Shown here: piece by piece, positions 44,709 through 56,347 of the stretch | How the letters are laid out: the number at the start of each line of letters is the position of its first letter | Position numbering within the stretch: position 1 is the first letter of the stretch | Origin: Cantharellus purpuraceus | Taxonomy: Eukaryota; Basidiomycota; Agaricomycetes; Cantharellales; Hydnaceae | Length of the DNA: 64,000 nt | Reading direction: 5' to 3' | Assembly (NCBI GenBank): GCA_025174535.1 | Contig: JALBUN010000034.1 | Span: 642,001-706,000, forward strand | Made by a program: the position numbers and the translations under genes | The notes under the pieces: model-generated | What the model saw: the letters and a program-made list of their open reading frames with translations, nothing else | Databases searched by the model: none | What the model was told of the DNA's origin: nothing

Positions 44709-46928
44709 ATGCTTGTACGCTGCATCCGCTTTTCACAGTTTAGCTTCATGTCCTCCGCCGTCCCGCCTCGTTCGCGCCCTCCTCGCCATCGCCACTTCCG
44801 CCGTCATGCCAGCGCAGCCACCGCCGCAGCCGCACCCTACGCCAAACCTGCACCAGCACCGGCCGACGCCTCTTCCTCATCGACACCCGTGACGCGCCCC
44901 GCGTCGCCGTCACCCGTCGCGCTGGCCACTCACTTTTCCTCGGTGCGCTTTCGTGACTTTGCGCAGCGAGGGAAAATCAGCGAGCCTATTCTGCGGGGCA
45001 TTCCGTTTGAGTTTTGCACGCACGTCCAGGCTGCCACATTGGATGTCGTGCTGCAGGGCACCGACGTGTATGTGTGCCAGTGTCTTTTCGGTCATGTTGT
45101 CGGGTTGTTGATCGCTATTTGCTATATCTACAGTCTGGCACGCGCCAAGACGGGGACGGGCAAGACGCTTGCTTTTCTTATACCTGTGATCCAGCAGCTC
45201 GCGTCACCCACCTTTCGTCTTCCACCTCTACAACACATTTCTGCGCTCGCTCTCTCGCCCACCCGCGAGTTGGCACAACAGATCGAAAAGGAAGCGCGTA
45301 TGCTTCTCGAACGGTCGGGATTGAAGGCCCTGTTGGGCGTGCAATGTGTGGTCGGCGGGACGAATGTGAACTCGGATGTGAGGAGGATGCAAGAATCCAG
45401 GACAGATATCCTCGTTGCAGTGAGTCTTAGAAACTCTCGTCATGCTGGAGTGTTCATGGCATTATAATAAGACCCCCGGGCGGTTGAATGATCTTATCGA
45501 AAATCATGGCCTAAACACCAAGTTAGGACATGTCAAGTTTCTGGTACTCGATGAGGCAGATCGCCTTTTGGATGCCGGCTTCAAACGCGAGATCGAGCGT
45601 ATCATTCGCAGTCTTCCGAATAGACAATTCGTACCTCGGTCCGTGTTACTTGCTTCTTCCGTCCTCATACTCACAATGTGGCTTGCAAAGACAGACCCTC
45701 TTATTCTCGGCCACCATCCCGCCAGACGTGCACAAGATCGCACAGTTAGCGCTGCTGCCTACACACAAGCACATTTCCACGCTTTCCGAGACGGACACGG
45801 CGACGCATGCGCATGTGAAACAGTATGCGTTCATCGTACCGCCCGGAGATGCGTTTGCCGTGTTGGCAAGACTTCTCGCGCAGTGGATCAAGGCGGATCC
45901 GCAGGCGAAGGTGATGGTGTTTGCGAATACGGCACGTGCTACCGGTATTATGGCGCAAATGGTGAGTTCAAAAATTCTCCTTAGGAGTAGCTAACATTTC
46001 CTGCATGTAGTTTGGGGAATTCAATCCATCGCTGGGCATCCCGTTGTTTACGATTCACTCGCGACTGTCACAGCCTGCGCGTACGCGCGCCACGGCGGGC
46101 TTCACCGGCGCGCAGAGTGCAGTGTTGTTCACAAGTGATGTCACTGCGAGGGGGATAGACGTACCGGGTGTCACGCATGTCGTGCAAGTGGGTATACCCA
46201 GCAGCGTCGAGCAATGTGCGTGTCTTATCTGTTGATCACCGCCCCAATGAAGCTGATATCTCTGCTAGATATCCACCGCCTGGGTCGGACGGCGCGAGCG
46301 GGACAGACGGGCACGGGCTTGCTTGTTCTTGCGCCGTACGAGGGGTTTTTTCTTCGTTCAAAAGGTATCAAGGAGTTAGATTTGCAGGAATGGCAGGATG
46401 TGGCGGCGGATGCAGGTGCGTATTGTCTTGCATTAGCTTTTGCTGTAGTGTCATTCTTATCGTGTTTTCATATAGAGGAGATGAGTTACTGGCAGCAGAA
46501 AGTGGTAGATGCGATGGATAGGGTGGAGAAGGAGCCAAAAGAACAGGCATATCAGGTGCGTTGATTATCTAGAGTATTACATCATGTGAACCCTTCTTGC
46601 TGCGCGGCAGGCCTGGCTAGGGTTATATAAAGGCTCATTACGAGACCTGGGCTGGACGGAGCAGCGACTGATCGACGAAGCTGCGGCGTACGCGCGTGAC
46701 GTGCTTCGATACAAGGGTGCCGACGTGGAGCGGCGCGACGGGTATGTGGTCGAGTCGACGGGTGGTGTGGGTTCGCCAAGGTGGAGGCCGCCGCCGATAT
46801 TGAGTAGGACGGTGGGGAAGATGGGGTTGAAAGGGGGAAAGGCGATGGGGTTGAATGTGGTGCAGGAGTTGCCGGGGAAAGAGGGGGTGCAGAGGGGTCC
46901 TGGGGGGAGGGGGAAGAAGTGGGGGTAG
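44709..46928 (+). CDS. DEAD-box RNA helicase, Mss116-like (mitochondrial)
   Basis: The start at 44709 gives [20 protein letters not shown] and then [20 protein letters not shown], a basic, Ala-rich, acid-free leader suited to mitochondrial import; an alternative ATG is at 44748. Domain 1: [20 protein letters not shown] (motif I), [15 protein letters not shown] (Ia), [18 protein letters not shown] (Ib), [15 protein letters not shown] (II) and [11 protein letters not shown] (III). Domain 2: [13 protein letters not shown] (IV), [20 protein letters not shown] (V) and [15 protein letters not shown] (VI). A C-terminal extension, [20 protein letters not shown], matches the Mss116/Has1-type tail and ends in a basic, Gly-rich end (GRGKKWG) at 46928. 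Every helicase motif is present. Mss116-type enzymes assist group I/II intron splicing and translation in mitochondria. Confidence 0.92.
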
Positions 46929-47279
46929 GAGGTGGGGATGCCCGGACACTGCTTTTGCAGTGTTGCCCTAGAAGATTAGAATCATCTTTAGCTCTCTCCA
47001 TACCGCACTTCATGCAAGAAAAGAATCCAAGGCAAAATTGACGCTCGCATTACACAATGGAGGTGGCTATAATTTCTCCATGTTATATCTGTATGGATCT
47101 ACAAAAATGATAATATGTTTTTCAAAGATGGACCTCAGAGTTTGCAGATCTGTCGATCCCGAATTCTTGAGTCTCGGTTATTACCAGTGGAGGTCATGTG
47201 GTCGTGAGGCGATATTGTAGTAGTTACTGGAGTTCGGCCAAAGTCTTCCAAGCTTCTCGGGCAATAGGCTTCTTCAGTC

Positions 47280-47856
47280 GGTTTCAGGTTTCCATGAGGC
47301 ATCGATCTTGGCCCAAGCCATTCAAAAGTTCGACTTTCTCAGGACATACGTTCACAAGTTCTTCAAACTGTACCCACTCATGGACGAAGGCCTTCGAGAC
47401 CACATATACTCCCCCATTCTCTACTCCGGTCTTGACCACAATAACAAATTCTTTTTCGACTCAATTTGCGACACCGATCCCGATGCTAGGTCTCTATACC
47501 ATGTCGAGCGACTGATATGGTACAAGGAAATGTTGCAATCCCACCACGAGTTCATCGGGGTGGATCTCCCTCATTCTTGTGCCTTGATTGACCACCTGAG
47601 GCGCAGCATCAAAGCCATCGCCATCGCTATCAGACAGTACTGTTTCTGCACACGATACGGTGCAATGCATTACAAGGTCCTTTCCTGTTCTCACCAAGGG
47701 AGGGGAGTGGGCTGTGGATCCAGACCCTATTGGGCCCAGGGAGCCCAGATACAACGCCTAAAACAGATTGCAGAGAGAAATGAGGAGTGTGCAGAGAGAA
47801 CTGTACAGGAGCAGCAGCAAAAGATCGAAGAGCTACAACACGCCTCAGGGTCATGA
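47280..47856 (+). CDS. Orphan ORF with C-terminal coiled coil, 5' end unresolved
   Basis: An open frame without an obvious ATG runs through VSGFHEASILAQAIQKFDFL, RTYVHKFFKLYPLMDEGLRD, SLYHVERLIWYKEMLQSHHE and CALIDHLRRSIKAIAIAIRQ. It ends in a charged helix, LKQIAERNEECAERTVQEQQ, that looks like a coiled coil; stop at about 47854-47856. Amino acid composition looks like a real protein, but no family is recognised. Its start must be in an upstream exon or it is a fragment of a larger gene. It lies 46 bp before one arm of an inverted repeat. Confidence 0.45.
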
Positions 47857-47901
47857 AGGTTAATAGGTGTGTGATTCATCTACTTTTGCTAGCCATTAGT
47901 T

Positions 47902-48077
47902 CACGAAGGATATAGAGCGCAGCGCACCGACACGCGAGCTCGTCATAGATTGTTCATGCCAGAATAATCCAAAACTATTCCAGCAGCATATATTATATAC
48001 GTGGTTGTAAAGTACTAGAGCTCCTAGCTATAGCTAAAGTATGGCTAACATTACTTTTCAGATCTTATTTTGCAATT
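47902..48077. repeat. Inverted repeat, left arm
   Basis: This 176-bp segment matches the reverse complement of 49412-49643 at roughly 85% by eye. Shared blocks include CACCGACACGCGAGCTCGTC, CTAGAGCTCCTAGCTATAGC and AGATCTTATTTT. It lacks an internal piece of about 45 bp (a stretch between GAAGGAT and ATAGAGCGC) present in the right arm. Confidence 0.88.
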
Positions 48078-48620
48078 AGTGTTCACCCGATTGTAATCCC
48101 CATGCATGCATGTACACATATCTGTAGTGCCTTTGAATTCAAGGTGTTTAATGAAGGCGAACTCGATCTGAATTCGACATGAATTTGGTTGTGAAATCGG
48201 TACTGAGTTTTGGAGTTGATAGCGGGCCTATTTTACATTTATGGCTTCGTGAAAGGGTCTCCCTTTCATCAGAAACCCCATCAGGCGGTCGGGTGGCATG
48301 GCAAGACAGTCTGTCTATTCATAATAATATTTCCGTATGCCTATAATCCCACTACGCAGACGGCTCCTACATGCTTTCCATAGGCCTATCCGTCAATTAC
48401 GGGGTAAGACGAGCGATGAACCGTTGGTCGGATTACTCAAGACTGGCATATGCATGTATACACAAGGTTACATAGAGGGGACCAGGGAAAGGAAGATAGG
48501 ACGCGAAGGGGGAGATTAGACCCGGTTGTACGGCACCTAGAGGAAGAACGAAGGAGGCAGATGATGGGAGCGTACAGGTCGGGTTGCCAACCTCCAGATA
48601 TAAACCGTCAAACACGGTGA
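48078..48620. other. Non-coding stretch between the left inverted-repeat arm and ISCA2
   Basis: About 540 bp. It contains a small hairpin (GAAAGGG TCT CCCTTTC, near 48251-48268) and no supported gene. Confidence 0.45.
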
Positions 48621-49369
48621 CTAAAACTTGGCCTCCCAGCTCACCCCGCAACCACACCCACTCCCTTTGGCTTGCGGATTGTCGACGACCCTGAAGCTGC
48701 TACCAATGAGCTCCGTGGTATAGTCGATTGTGGAACCCTTCAGCAGACCGAGGGATACAGCGTCCACTACGATAGACGCGGGTCGGTGAGTGGGATGGGT
48801 GAATAGACTGTATATAGATTAGAGATGGAAAAAAAAGAACCATGCACAAGTGACGCACTAGTCGTCTGGAGCCCGCTGGGAGGTAAGCTCCATTTTGTAC
48901 TGATACCCGTGGCATCCGCCCGACTCGACCGCGATTCGCAATGCTAGAGTCGGGTCATTCTCGCCCACAGAGATAGCGCGCAGTTTCTGCATCAAAAGAT
49001 CAGCCCCCGCACGCAACCAACGCGTTCCATCCTCGCACCTCCGCCGCACGCTCTGTGAGCTGTACTCGGGCATCATCCTCGCCTAGTAGTTCCACCTCTT
49101 CGTCTGGATCGATTTCCTCGCGCTTCGGAACTGCTACCAGCAACGCAGGTGTCTGGTTTGCACCAGGCTCTGCCGCTTCTGCTGCGGCTGTGGCGAATCG
49201 TCGCCGTCGATGCATCGCTGGAATGCCACGGGCATGTTGGAATAGGGGTGTAGATTGGACGTGAGCCGCTCTTTCCGGGAAGATATGGAGCTCTCTTGAA
49301 GACGGCTGGTATTTATATGTTCGAGTGATGATTAAGTGCCGTAACCGTGTTGTACGTTGGAAGGACATG
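48621..49369 (-). CDS. ISA2: Iron-sulfur cluster assembly protein Isa2/ISCA2
   Basis: A-type carrier needed for making [4Fe-4S] clusters in mitochondria. The start at 49369 gives MSFQRTTRLRHLIITRTYKY and an Arg/Ser-rich leader; a later in-frame ATG at 49215 (MHRRRRFATAAAEAA) would also give a presequence. After VQLTERAAE an intron leads to LRAISVGENDPTLALRIAVE and SGGCHGYQYKMELT, which holds the first conserved Cys. An intron with a T-rich 3' end joins DDY to LFTHPTHRPASIVVDAVSLG. The end has GSGCGCGVSWEAKF with the CxC pair, then TAG at 48621-48623. All three cluster-binding cysteines are present. It shares a 341-bp divergent promoter with the aminotransferase. Confidence 0.92.
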
Positions 49370-49411
49370 GAATCTAGTGTCCAAGGCTGTCGATGATTAA
49401 TGGACTTTTGC

Positions 49412-49643
49412 AATTGTAAAATAAGATCTGAAAAAGTAATGTTAGTCATACTTTGGCTATAGCTAGGAGCTCTAGTAATTTACAACCAACGTGTATAATC
49501 CTTAGTATACTGCTGCAGTAGTTTTGGATTATTCCGGCATGAACGATCTATGACGAGCTCGCGTGTCGGTGCGTTGCGCTCTATATATAGCGCAGCGGTC
49601 CCGTCACTAGTCACTGTCGAAGCGGTCCTTGTCATCCTTCGTG
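49412..49643. repeat. Inverted repeat, right arm, in the ISCA2/aminotransferase promoter
   Basis: This 232-bp segment is the reverse complement of 47902-48077 apart from scattered changes and one extra piece. It fills most of the 341 bp between the ISCA2 start (49369) and the aminotransferase start (49711). A short palindrome, CTATATATAG (about 49580-49589), lies in the part missing from the other arm. Confidence 0.88.
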
Positions 49644-49710
49644 CAAATCCAATTTTGCCTATAAACTGTGCTATAACCAAGCAAGCTTAACATAGTTCAT
49701 CGCTTCAACG

Positions 49711-51550
49711 ATGGCAACGTCAAGTTCCGTTAACAGTGTCAACCCTACATGCAAAGGTCCTGGCGGGGTCCGTAGCCATATTTCAACTAAATAACTGCTA
49801 CTAGTGTCATGAAAGCTCACTCGTAAGGTGCCCAGGATTCCAGTGTCGATCACGAGAAGACTAAAGTACTGTTTCAACCCGAGGAGTTTTATGGATCCTT
49901 TCTGTCAATATCGGCCCAGGTAGGTTGTCATTGCATTAATGACATGATCCCGCTCACTTTCCTTCTTCAGGAGCGTCGTCCCAACCCAAGTATACATACC
50001 CCACTATTTGCATGTCTTCAGAAGTTCAATAATTTTGCACAGTTCGTGGCCTATATCCCTTGGAACACCGACCAAATATGATATCTCTTCTAGCCGGGAA
50101 ACCCAACCCTGATACATTCCCCATCACCTCTCTATCATTCACAGCACGTTCGCCCACGGATCCAACCAAAGAGGAGTTGCACGCCGTTGCAGGGCCTGCT
50201 CTCTCCGAGGCGCTTCAATACTCTGCTACAAAAGGTTCACCCAGCTTAGTGGCGTGGATGTCGGGTCTTCAAGCAATTTCCCATGGACGCAAAAAGGATG
50301 AGGGGTGGGGAGTCAGTATTGGAGCTGGAAGTCAAGACCTGCTGTACAAGGTTGGCGGTCATTAATTGCCTGTGTAGGTACCACCTGACTTCGTATCAAG
50401 GCCTTTCACGTGTTGATTGATGATGGAGACCCTGTTTTAGTGGAGTCTCCCGTTTATGCGTACGTCCAGAGTCATTGCCTTCCAACCGTGATTCATTCCG
50501 GCGCTCTAGGGGTGTCATTCCCATCTTCCAGTCCCTTCATTGCAATCTTATTGGTCATTTCTTGATATGATGTCAAATCCTTTCGAGAAGCTGATATTCT
50601 GTTTACAGAGATTGAGACGGATGCCAACGGCATCTCAGCGACCTCCCTACGCAGTATACTGGAGAACTGGCCTGCTGAAAAGCGAAAGCCACGTGTCCTG
50701 TACACAGTCCCGGTATGTCGATTTGAAACCATCAGCAGGCTCTCACTCACGTAGCTTCCTCGCGCTACTCCAGTATGGCTGCAACCCTACTGGAATGACT
50801 GCTAGTCTAGAAAGGCGCCTGGCAACTCTGAAACTCGCTCGGGAACATAATCTTCTCATCCTCGAGGACGACCCTTATTATTACTTGTACTTTGGGACGC
50901 ATCCCCGCCCACCCTCTTACTTTTCTCTCGATGCCCAAGAAGGGGGCTATGCAGGTCGAGTCCTCCGCTTCGACAGTTTCTCCAAGATTCTTAGTGCAGG
51001 GATCAGAATCGGTGCAGTTACTGGACCTGAGCCTTTGTTGTGTGCAATTGACATGCACACTGCGATCGCGAACCTGCAAGTATTATCATTAACTCAAGCT
51101 ATCACTTACGCTCTGGTTTCATCTTGGGGTTATGATGGTTTCCGCACGCACACTGAAAGGGTGTCTGAGTTGTACCGCGCAAAGCGCGACGTGTTTGAAA
51201 AGGCTATGAAGCAGCATCTTGAGGGATTGGCTGACTGGGTCACCCCTGAGGCCGGAATGTTCTTCTGGTGAGGGAGATATGGCGTGATAATCGAGATCCT
51301 TGACTCAAATCGCATTGTCAGGTTCAAGCTTCGTCTCCCCTCCTCTCAGGATGCGCCGAGAGGTGACTCCGAGGCTTTGATACGCACCAAGGCACTGGAG
51401 AATGGAGTCCTTGCTCTACCTGGCACGGTATTCCTACCAAACGGAACGAAAACAGCTTATGTGCGGGCGTCATTTAGTCTGCTGGAAGAAGAACAAGCGA
51501 ATGAGGCTCTCAGAAGGTTGGCGGAGGTAATTCGGAAGGAGAACTCCTAG
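49711..51550 (+). CDS. PLP-dependent class I/II aminotransferase (aromatic/2-aminoadipate type)
   Basis: Exon 1 (49711-49756) gives MATSSSVNSVNPTCK; an intron ending at 49827 leads to QDSSVDHEKTKVLFQPEEFY, and two more introns to SFLSISAQERRPNPSIHTPL and FRGLYPLEHRPNMISLLAGK, the usual entry to fungal Aro8-type enzymes. Later exons give WGVSIGAGSQDLLYK, YGCNPTGMTASLERR (the PLP-contacting NPTG), ILEDDPYYYLYFG and LRFDSFSKILSAGIRIGAVT, in which the Lys of SFSK binds PLP. The end is VRASFSLLEEEQANEALRRL to 51550. Family fold type I is certain. Likely substrates are aromatic amino acids, kynurenine or 2-aminoadipate; the sequence does not decide among them. Confidence 0.9.
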
Positions 51551-51902
51551 CCATTGCAGAAACCCGGAAAGCGCTTTATGTATGTCGCGTCTTTGACCTT
51601 ACTCGATTGTCGTGAAGATTCCTTGGGTCCTACGAATTCGGCAATAATGGAATGAGCATGAGTTTAGAAAATTAACCCTAAGTATCCCTTGTGAGCGTCA
51701 TAGAATGGCATGTGGGCGGTTGTGTACACTTGAATGCAACCTCACATAACAAACTCAGGATCCATAACGCAGAGTCACTAGAGTCACAAGAAGTCCGTGT
51801 ACATCACGTGAGTCGCGTTAGATTAAACTGTTTATCACTACTATCGATCATCCGGGGTTTACACCGCGGAAGTTCACACGTCTCGCGACCACCAGATTTG
51901 AA
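51551..51902. other. Intergenic region upstream of the FetB-like gene
   Basis: 352 bp. It includes one CACGTG E-box near 51805. No gene seen. Confidence 0.4.
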
Positions 51903-53109
51903 ATGGACAATCCAACCTCAGGCTCAGATGCCACCTTGACATGGTCCAGTATCGCCCTTGCATTCAGTTTCATCGCGTTGGATGCACTTCTCTCTGCTGT
52001 GTTCGGCCTTAAAATTGGAACATCATTGGTCACCTCCTCCATTCGATGTGTCTTGCAGCTTTCTCTCATGGCACTCGTGTTGAAGAGTGTTTTCGAAACC
52101 AACAATGCCTGGGTCGTCGCGGGTCTAGCCTGTACGCTGCGTGACAGAATACACATCAGAACGGCTTTGATGAAATATACTAGGCTTGCTCAATGTACTC
52201 GGTGCATTTGAGACCGTTGTGAATAGGCCCTCAAGAACGTTCTCTCACATGGTACATTGGTTTCTTTACTCCCGAAGCTCCAGTTTAACAATGAATCGTG
52301 CAGTTTCCGGCCGTCTTGCTATCAATGTTGGTATCTACTCTTCCTATATCCATGATCACCACACGTTTTATTATGTCAGTGGAACCATTTTGGCAGCCGC
52401 ATCAATACAGTGAGTCTCGTCGTCGAGCACATCTTACTTGATGGGAGAGTAATCATTGTCATAGTCCCAATTGTCGGCATGCTCACTGGTTCTACAATCT
52501 CTGGTATGGTGATAGCTTTGATGGAAGTATTAAAAGAAGTCCAGGAGAATCGGGATAAGGTTGAAACGTCTCTGGCATTCGGTGCTTCGCGACTGGAGGC
52601 TTGCAAGCCTATAGCACAGCACGCACTCCTCATCGCACTGACGCCCGTGGTTAATCAGATGAGGTGCGTGCACGCGAACAGGGCCAGACTACTGTCACCT
52701 AAGATAGAAGTGCCCCGATAGTGTTATCGGAATAATAGCAATTCCAGGAATGATGACGGGAGCTCTGTTGGGAGGGAGTAGCGTAGAGCAGGCGGCCAGG
52801 CTGCAAAGTAAGTGGTGTTATTGATCTTAAAAGTATTGACCGATGGTTCGTGCAGTGGTCATAATGTTCTGCCTCAGTGCCAGCACTGCGCTAGGGTCAA
52901 TCATAGCGACCATACTTTGTTTGGGAGTAGTCATCGACTCGCAGCATCGCATCAGAGACGACAGGATCGACTCGAGAAAACATTTGATATGGAGAATACG
53001 AGACAAGATCATGACGAGCATTACGACAACAGTTAGCAAGCATTGGGGCAAAGTGTGGAGGCAAAACTCGGAGAGTGAAGAGGATACCAGGAGGCTGATA
53101 GCAGAATGA
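51903..53109 (+). CDS. UPF0014 membrane permease, FetB/STAR2/ALS3-like
   Basis: The start at 51903 gives MDNPTSGSDATLTWSSIALA and hydrophobic helices FSFIALDALLSAVFGLKIGT and CVLQLSLMALVLKSVFETNN. Introns join GLAC to LLNVLGAFETVV and FPAVLLSMLVSTLPISM. ITTRFIMSVEPFWQPHQY and VGMLTGSTISGMVIALMEVL are family signatures, as is ALTPVVNQMSVIGIIAIPGM across an intron, with GMMTGALLGGSSVEQAARLQ. A basic tail ends at 53109. Bacterial FetB exports iron with the ATPase FetA; plant STAR2/ALS3 act in aluminium tolerance with STAR1. No ATPase gene lies next to it here, so a partner would be encoded elsewhere. Transported substrate unknown. Confidence 0.88.
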
Positions 53110-53250
53110 GATACGTCTATAGAGGTATAGACCCTGCAAACATAGATTTGTTGCACACTAAAATATATAGCAATGCCACATATTTCGGAGTTTCAAATGT
53201 AAGTTTCGCCAAATAAGCGCCTCATTGCTCTTTTGGCCATTGTCAACAGC

Positions 53251-56200
53251 ATGGTAAGTCTCACACTTCATTAATCTACTACTCAACTATGATCACTAAT
53301 ACTCGGCGCCGCGTTCCTCTTCGTTTGCAGTCGACGTATGGCCGCAGGCGCGAGTCAATCGCCGACCTTGAAGAGCAGATTAACGACATTTTCACAAATC
53401 ATCCGGAAGCACATTTCAACCATGCGGACACTCCTGTCATCCCTGCCCATTCTCTCCCAGAGGTTATTGCGGAGCTTTCGTCTCGTTATGGCGTCGAGGT
53501 ACTAGACAAGGACGAGGAGCAGAAAGTCGCAGAGTTTGTGCAGGACAACCCTGGTATTGAGGTGACACCCGAATTACTACTGGGGTTTATAGCACTGGCA
53601 ACAGCAAAGAATGATGAAGGTCGATCATCTCACAATTCATCACCGGACCTCGGCGAAGAAGACACGTCTCGCGGGCGACAAGAGGAGCGAGATCATCCGC
53701 ATCTTGTTGATTCGCGTTCGTCAAGCACTGACTCTACCACAACATCCATATGGCGACATGAGCCCACGATACCCGGTCCTCGATGTCCTGAGTCTCCATT
53801 CGAAGCCAAGTCGAGACAGCGCTCCACCCCCCTGTCTGGACCGCCCTCCAGTTGGACGAAACGTCCTGCTCCTGCACACAGACGCAAGAGTGATGCCGGA
53901 AGCAGTAGGGGGTCATTGAGCGACACGGAGGTATGCTCTCATAGAGTAAATCATGTTTGGTCTCTGAGAATTTTTAGTCATCTTCTCCACATATACGTCC
54001 GGGTCCTCGAACTCGTGCTCCTTCTACGCCGACATCTCCTATGACTTACTCTCCCGAGTCACAATCGCCCCCATTGCCCATCCGCCCTCACTCTCGAGCC
54101 CAATCACATTCTAACTTTAGCCTTGATCATGCTGTGCGCCGTTTCGGTTCTCGTTCCCCCCAGATGGACGATGTGTCCTTGGGTAATGGTATGGTATCTC
54201 CGCCACCAGAGCAAGATGGCTCCTACTCTCCAGTTGGCTCTTCCAGAGCTGAAGACATGGCTGAGAGTATCTCTTCACTTCCAATGCCCGGTCCACATGA
54301 CTCCGATTCTGATCGCGACAGTGATGATGGGACACATCGTTTGTCAATGGGTCTCATCATGGACAATGAGCGTTCTGTTACGTCCTCGATAGCCTCGCTT
54401 GCGCCACAGGACCGTGTGGAAGCATTACAAAAGAACAATCAGGATTTAGCCCGAAGGTTGATGGAAGCTGAGCGAAGCTTGCAAAACCGGTTGGCAGATC
54501 ACGAGGTCGAGATCGAGGAGATGCAAGGGAAACTAGACGAGATGAAGAGTGAGTTGTCGGCTACCAAGCGGGAGGAAAAAGAGTTACGGAACAAAGAGGT
54601 AGTTCTATCATCATTTTGAGGCCATATATCTCACGTGTTCTTTGCAGCGACAAAATATACACCAAATTCAAGTGTTAGAGTCGGAATTATCTAAGCTACA
54701 GAAGACTCTGGATAGTTCGCGTACTTTATATCAAAATCTACAGAAACAGTACGCTGAACAATGTGGTATGTACTTTATGAGCAGGATGCTGGTGCCTTAA
54801 TGTTGACAGTCGTATAAAGCCGAGTCCGAGAAGTATCGAAATTCACTACGTCGAAAAGATCAAGAAAGGAAGGAGCTTGAGGAGTCCGCCCAACTGCACC
54901 AAATAGAAGCCCAGAAATGGAATCAACAACGTGAGGCCCTCGAGGCTACTCATCTAATCACCGAACAAGAGCTTGCTATTGCTCGACAAGCTCAGACTGA
55001 ACTCGAGGATCAGAAGCAAGAGAATCTCGTGCTTAAGGAGACCATTGATAGGCTGCGGTTCGATTTAGATGAGCTTAGGACTCGCGAGCATGCGGCAAGC
55101 GGTGGTCCTAGTGCGAGTACAAGTCAATTCGGGAGTGTCAGCAAGAGTTTGGGTGCTGAACTCATGAATCGGTGGGAGTCTATGGCACAAGATGAAGAAG
55201 TTGCAGAGGATGAGGAAGAAGAGGAGGAGGAAGAAGAAGATTCGTCCACTGATGGGGAGGAGATGATACAGACAATAATAACCAGGAAAAAAAGGGTATG
55301 TGAGCATTGGATATAGTGTTGACGTTTCACTCATTTAGACGTTAGAGAATGGGTGGTGCGGGCAAGCGCCAAGTTGCCGAAGTCTCTGAGACCAAAGAAT
55401 TTTCCGATGCATATACTCAACATAATGTTTTGGACTTCATGTCTTCTATGGCGACACAGACAGAGTCAGAACCCAAACCTTCGTTTACCGCCTCGTCTAT
55501 TCAAACGGAACCCGAACCCGAGCCTAAACCTCAAACCTCCTTGCGTTCTTTCGAGGTACAGACAGAACCAGAGACCAAGCCTCTTTTGTCATCTTCAGGA
55601 GTACAAACTGACACCGAACAAACTGCTTCAATATCTGAACGTGCGTTGTCCCAAGATTCGGATGATGAGCTTGCATCTTCTTCATCAACTGTGCGCCCAT
55701 CAACACCTAGGCCACCACCACCTCGCGATGCTCCACCATCGTATGACCAGGCTCTCGCCAGGGCTTTAGAGGGCTCTACTTTAGACTACTCTCAGGTCAA
55801 AGAGCCACTGCGGCACGAGCTCAGAGTTGCCGAGGCAACACTCAAACAGTGGCACAAGGGCGCTACCATTCCATTCGAACCCCTTCCCGATGGCATTTCC
55901 GTAGAAGCCGTTGAGCAATGGGCCAAGCTCAAAAAGGAACTCGGGGCCGAATGTATGGTGCTTGACAAGATTGTCGCGGCATCTAAGAAAGTAGCCAAGA
56001 CGCCGCCCCAGTCACAGAAGAAGTCGTCAAGTCGACGACGGTTCTACAACATATATAACACGTACTTCTATAACAGGACTGATAGTGGTCTGTCGTCGAT
56101 CGCCACCCCTGTTATCGTTGGCTTTGTCTTCTCCACGGTTATGTTCCTCGCGTTGTCGCCTGCTTCTCCATATGCTGTGCCTGGTATGCCAACTTATGAA

Positions 56201-56347
56201 GATCGTGCCTACTGGTCTGCGTTTCACGCGCTCGATGCAGCGGGTGAAGGCTTCGCGAATGGGAGGTCAGACGCTGTTTGGACTGTCGTAGGTCGTCTAT
56301 TACTTGGCGGCGCCGACGTCGTACGGCGAGCCAATATACCTTCATGA
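53251..56347 (+). CDS. Large coiled-coil, tail-anchored protein with QT-motif array
   Basis: Best model: exon 1 is just the start codon (ATG 53251-53253), followed by a strong donor GTAAGTC and an intron to 53329, then STYGRRRESIADLEEQINDI. An alternative start is ATG 53289. The first 400 residues are disordered and Ser/Pro-rich. Long coiled coils follow (about 54340-55080; for example ALQKNNQDLARRLMEAERSL), then an acidic run (about 55190-55250). An intron ending at TTAG (55344) restores the frame at RMGGAGKRQVAEVSETK. Next comes an array of QT motifs (ATQTES, SIQTEP, VQTEPE, VQTDTE), then a folded-looking segment, one hydrophobic helix (TPVIVGFVFSTVMFLALSP) and about 55 more residues to 56347. 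Overall plan suggests a membrane-anchored tether. No named family recognised. Confidence 0.78.
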
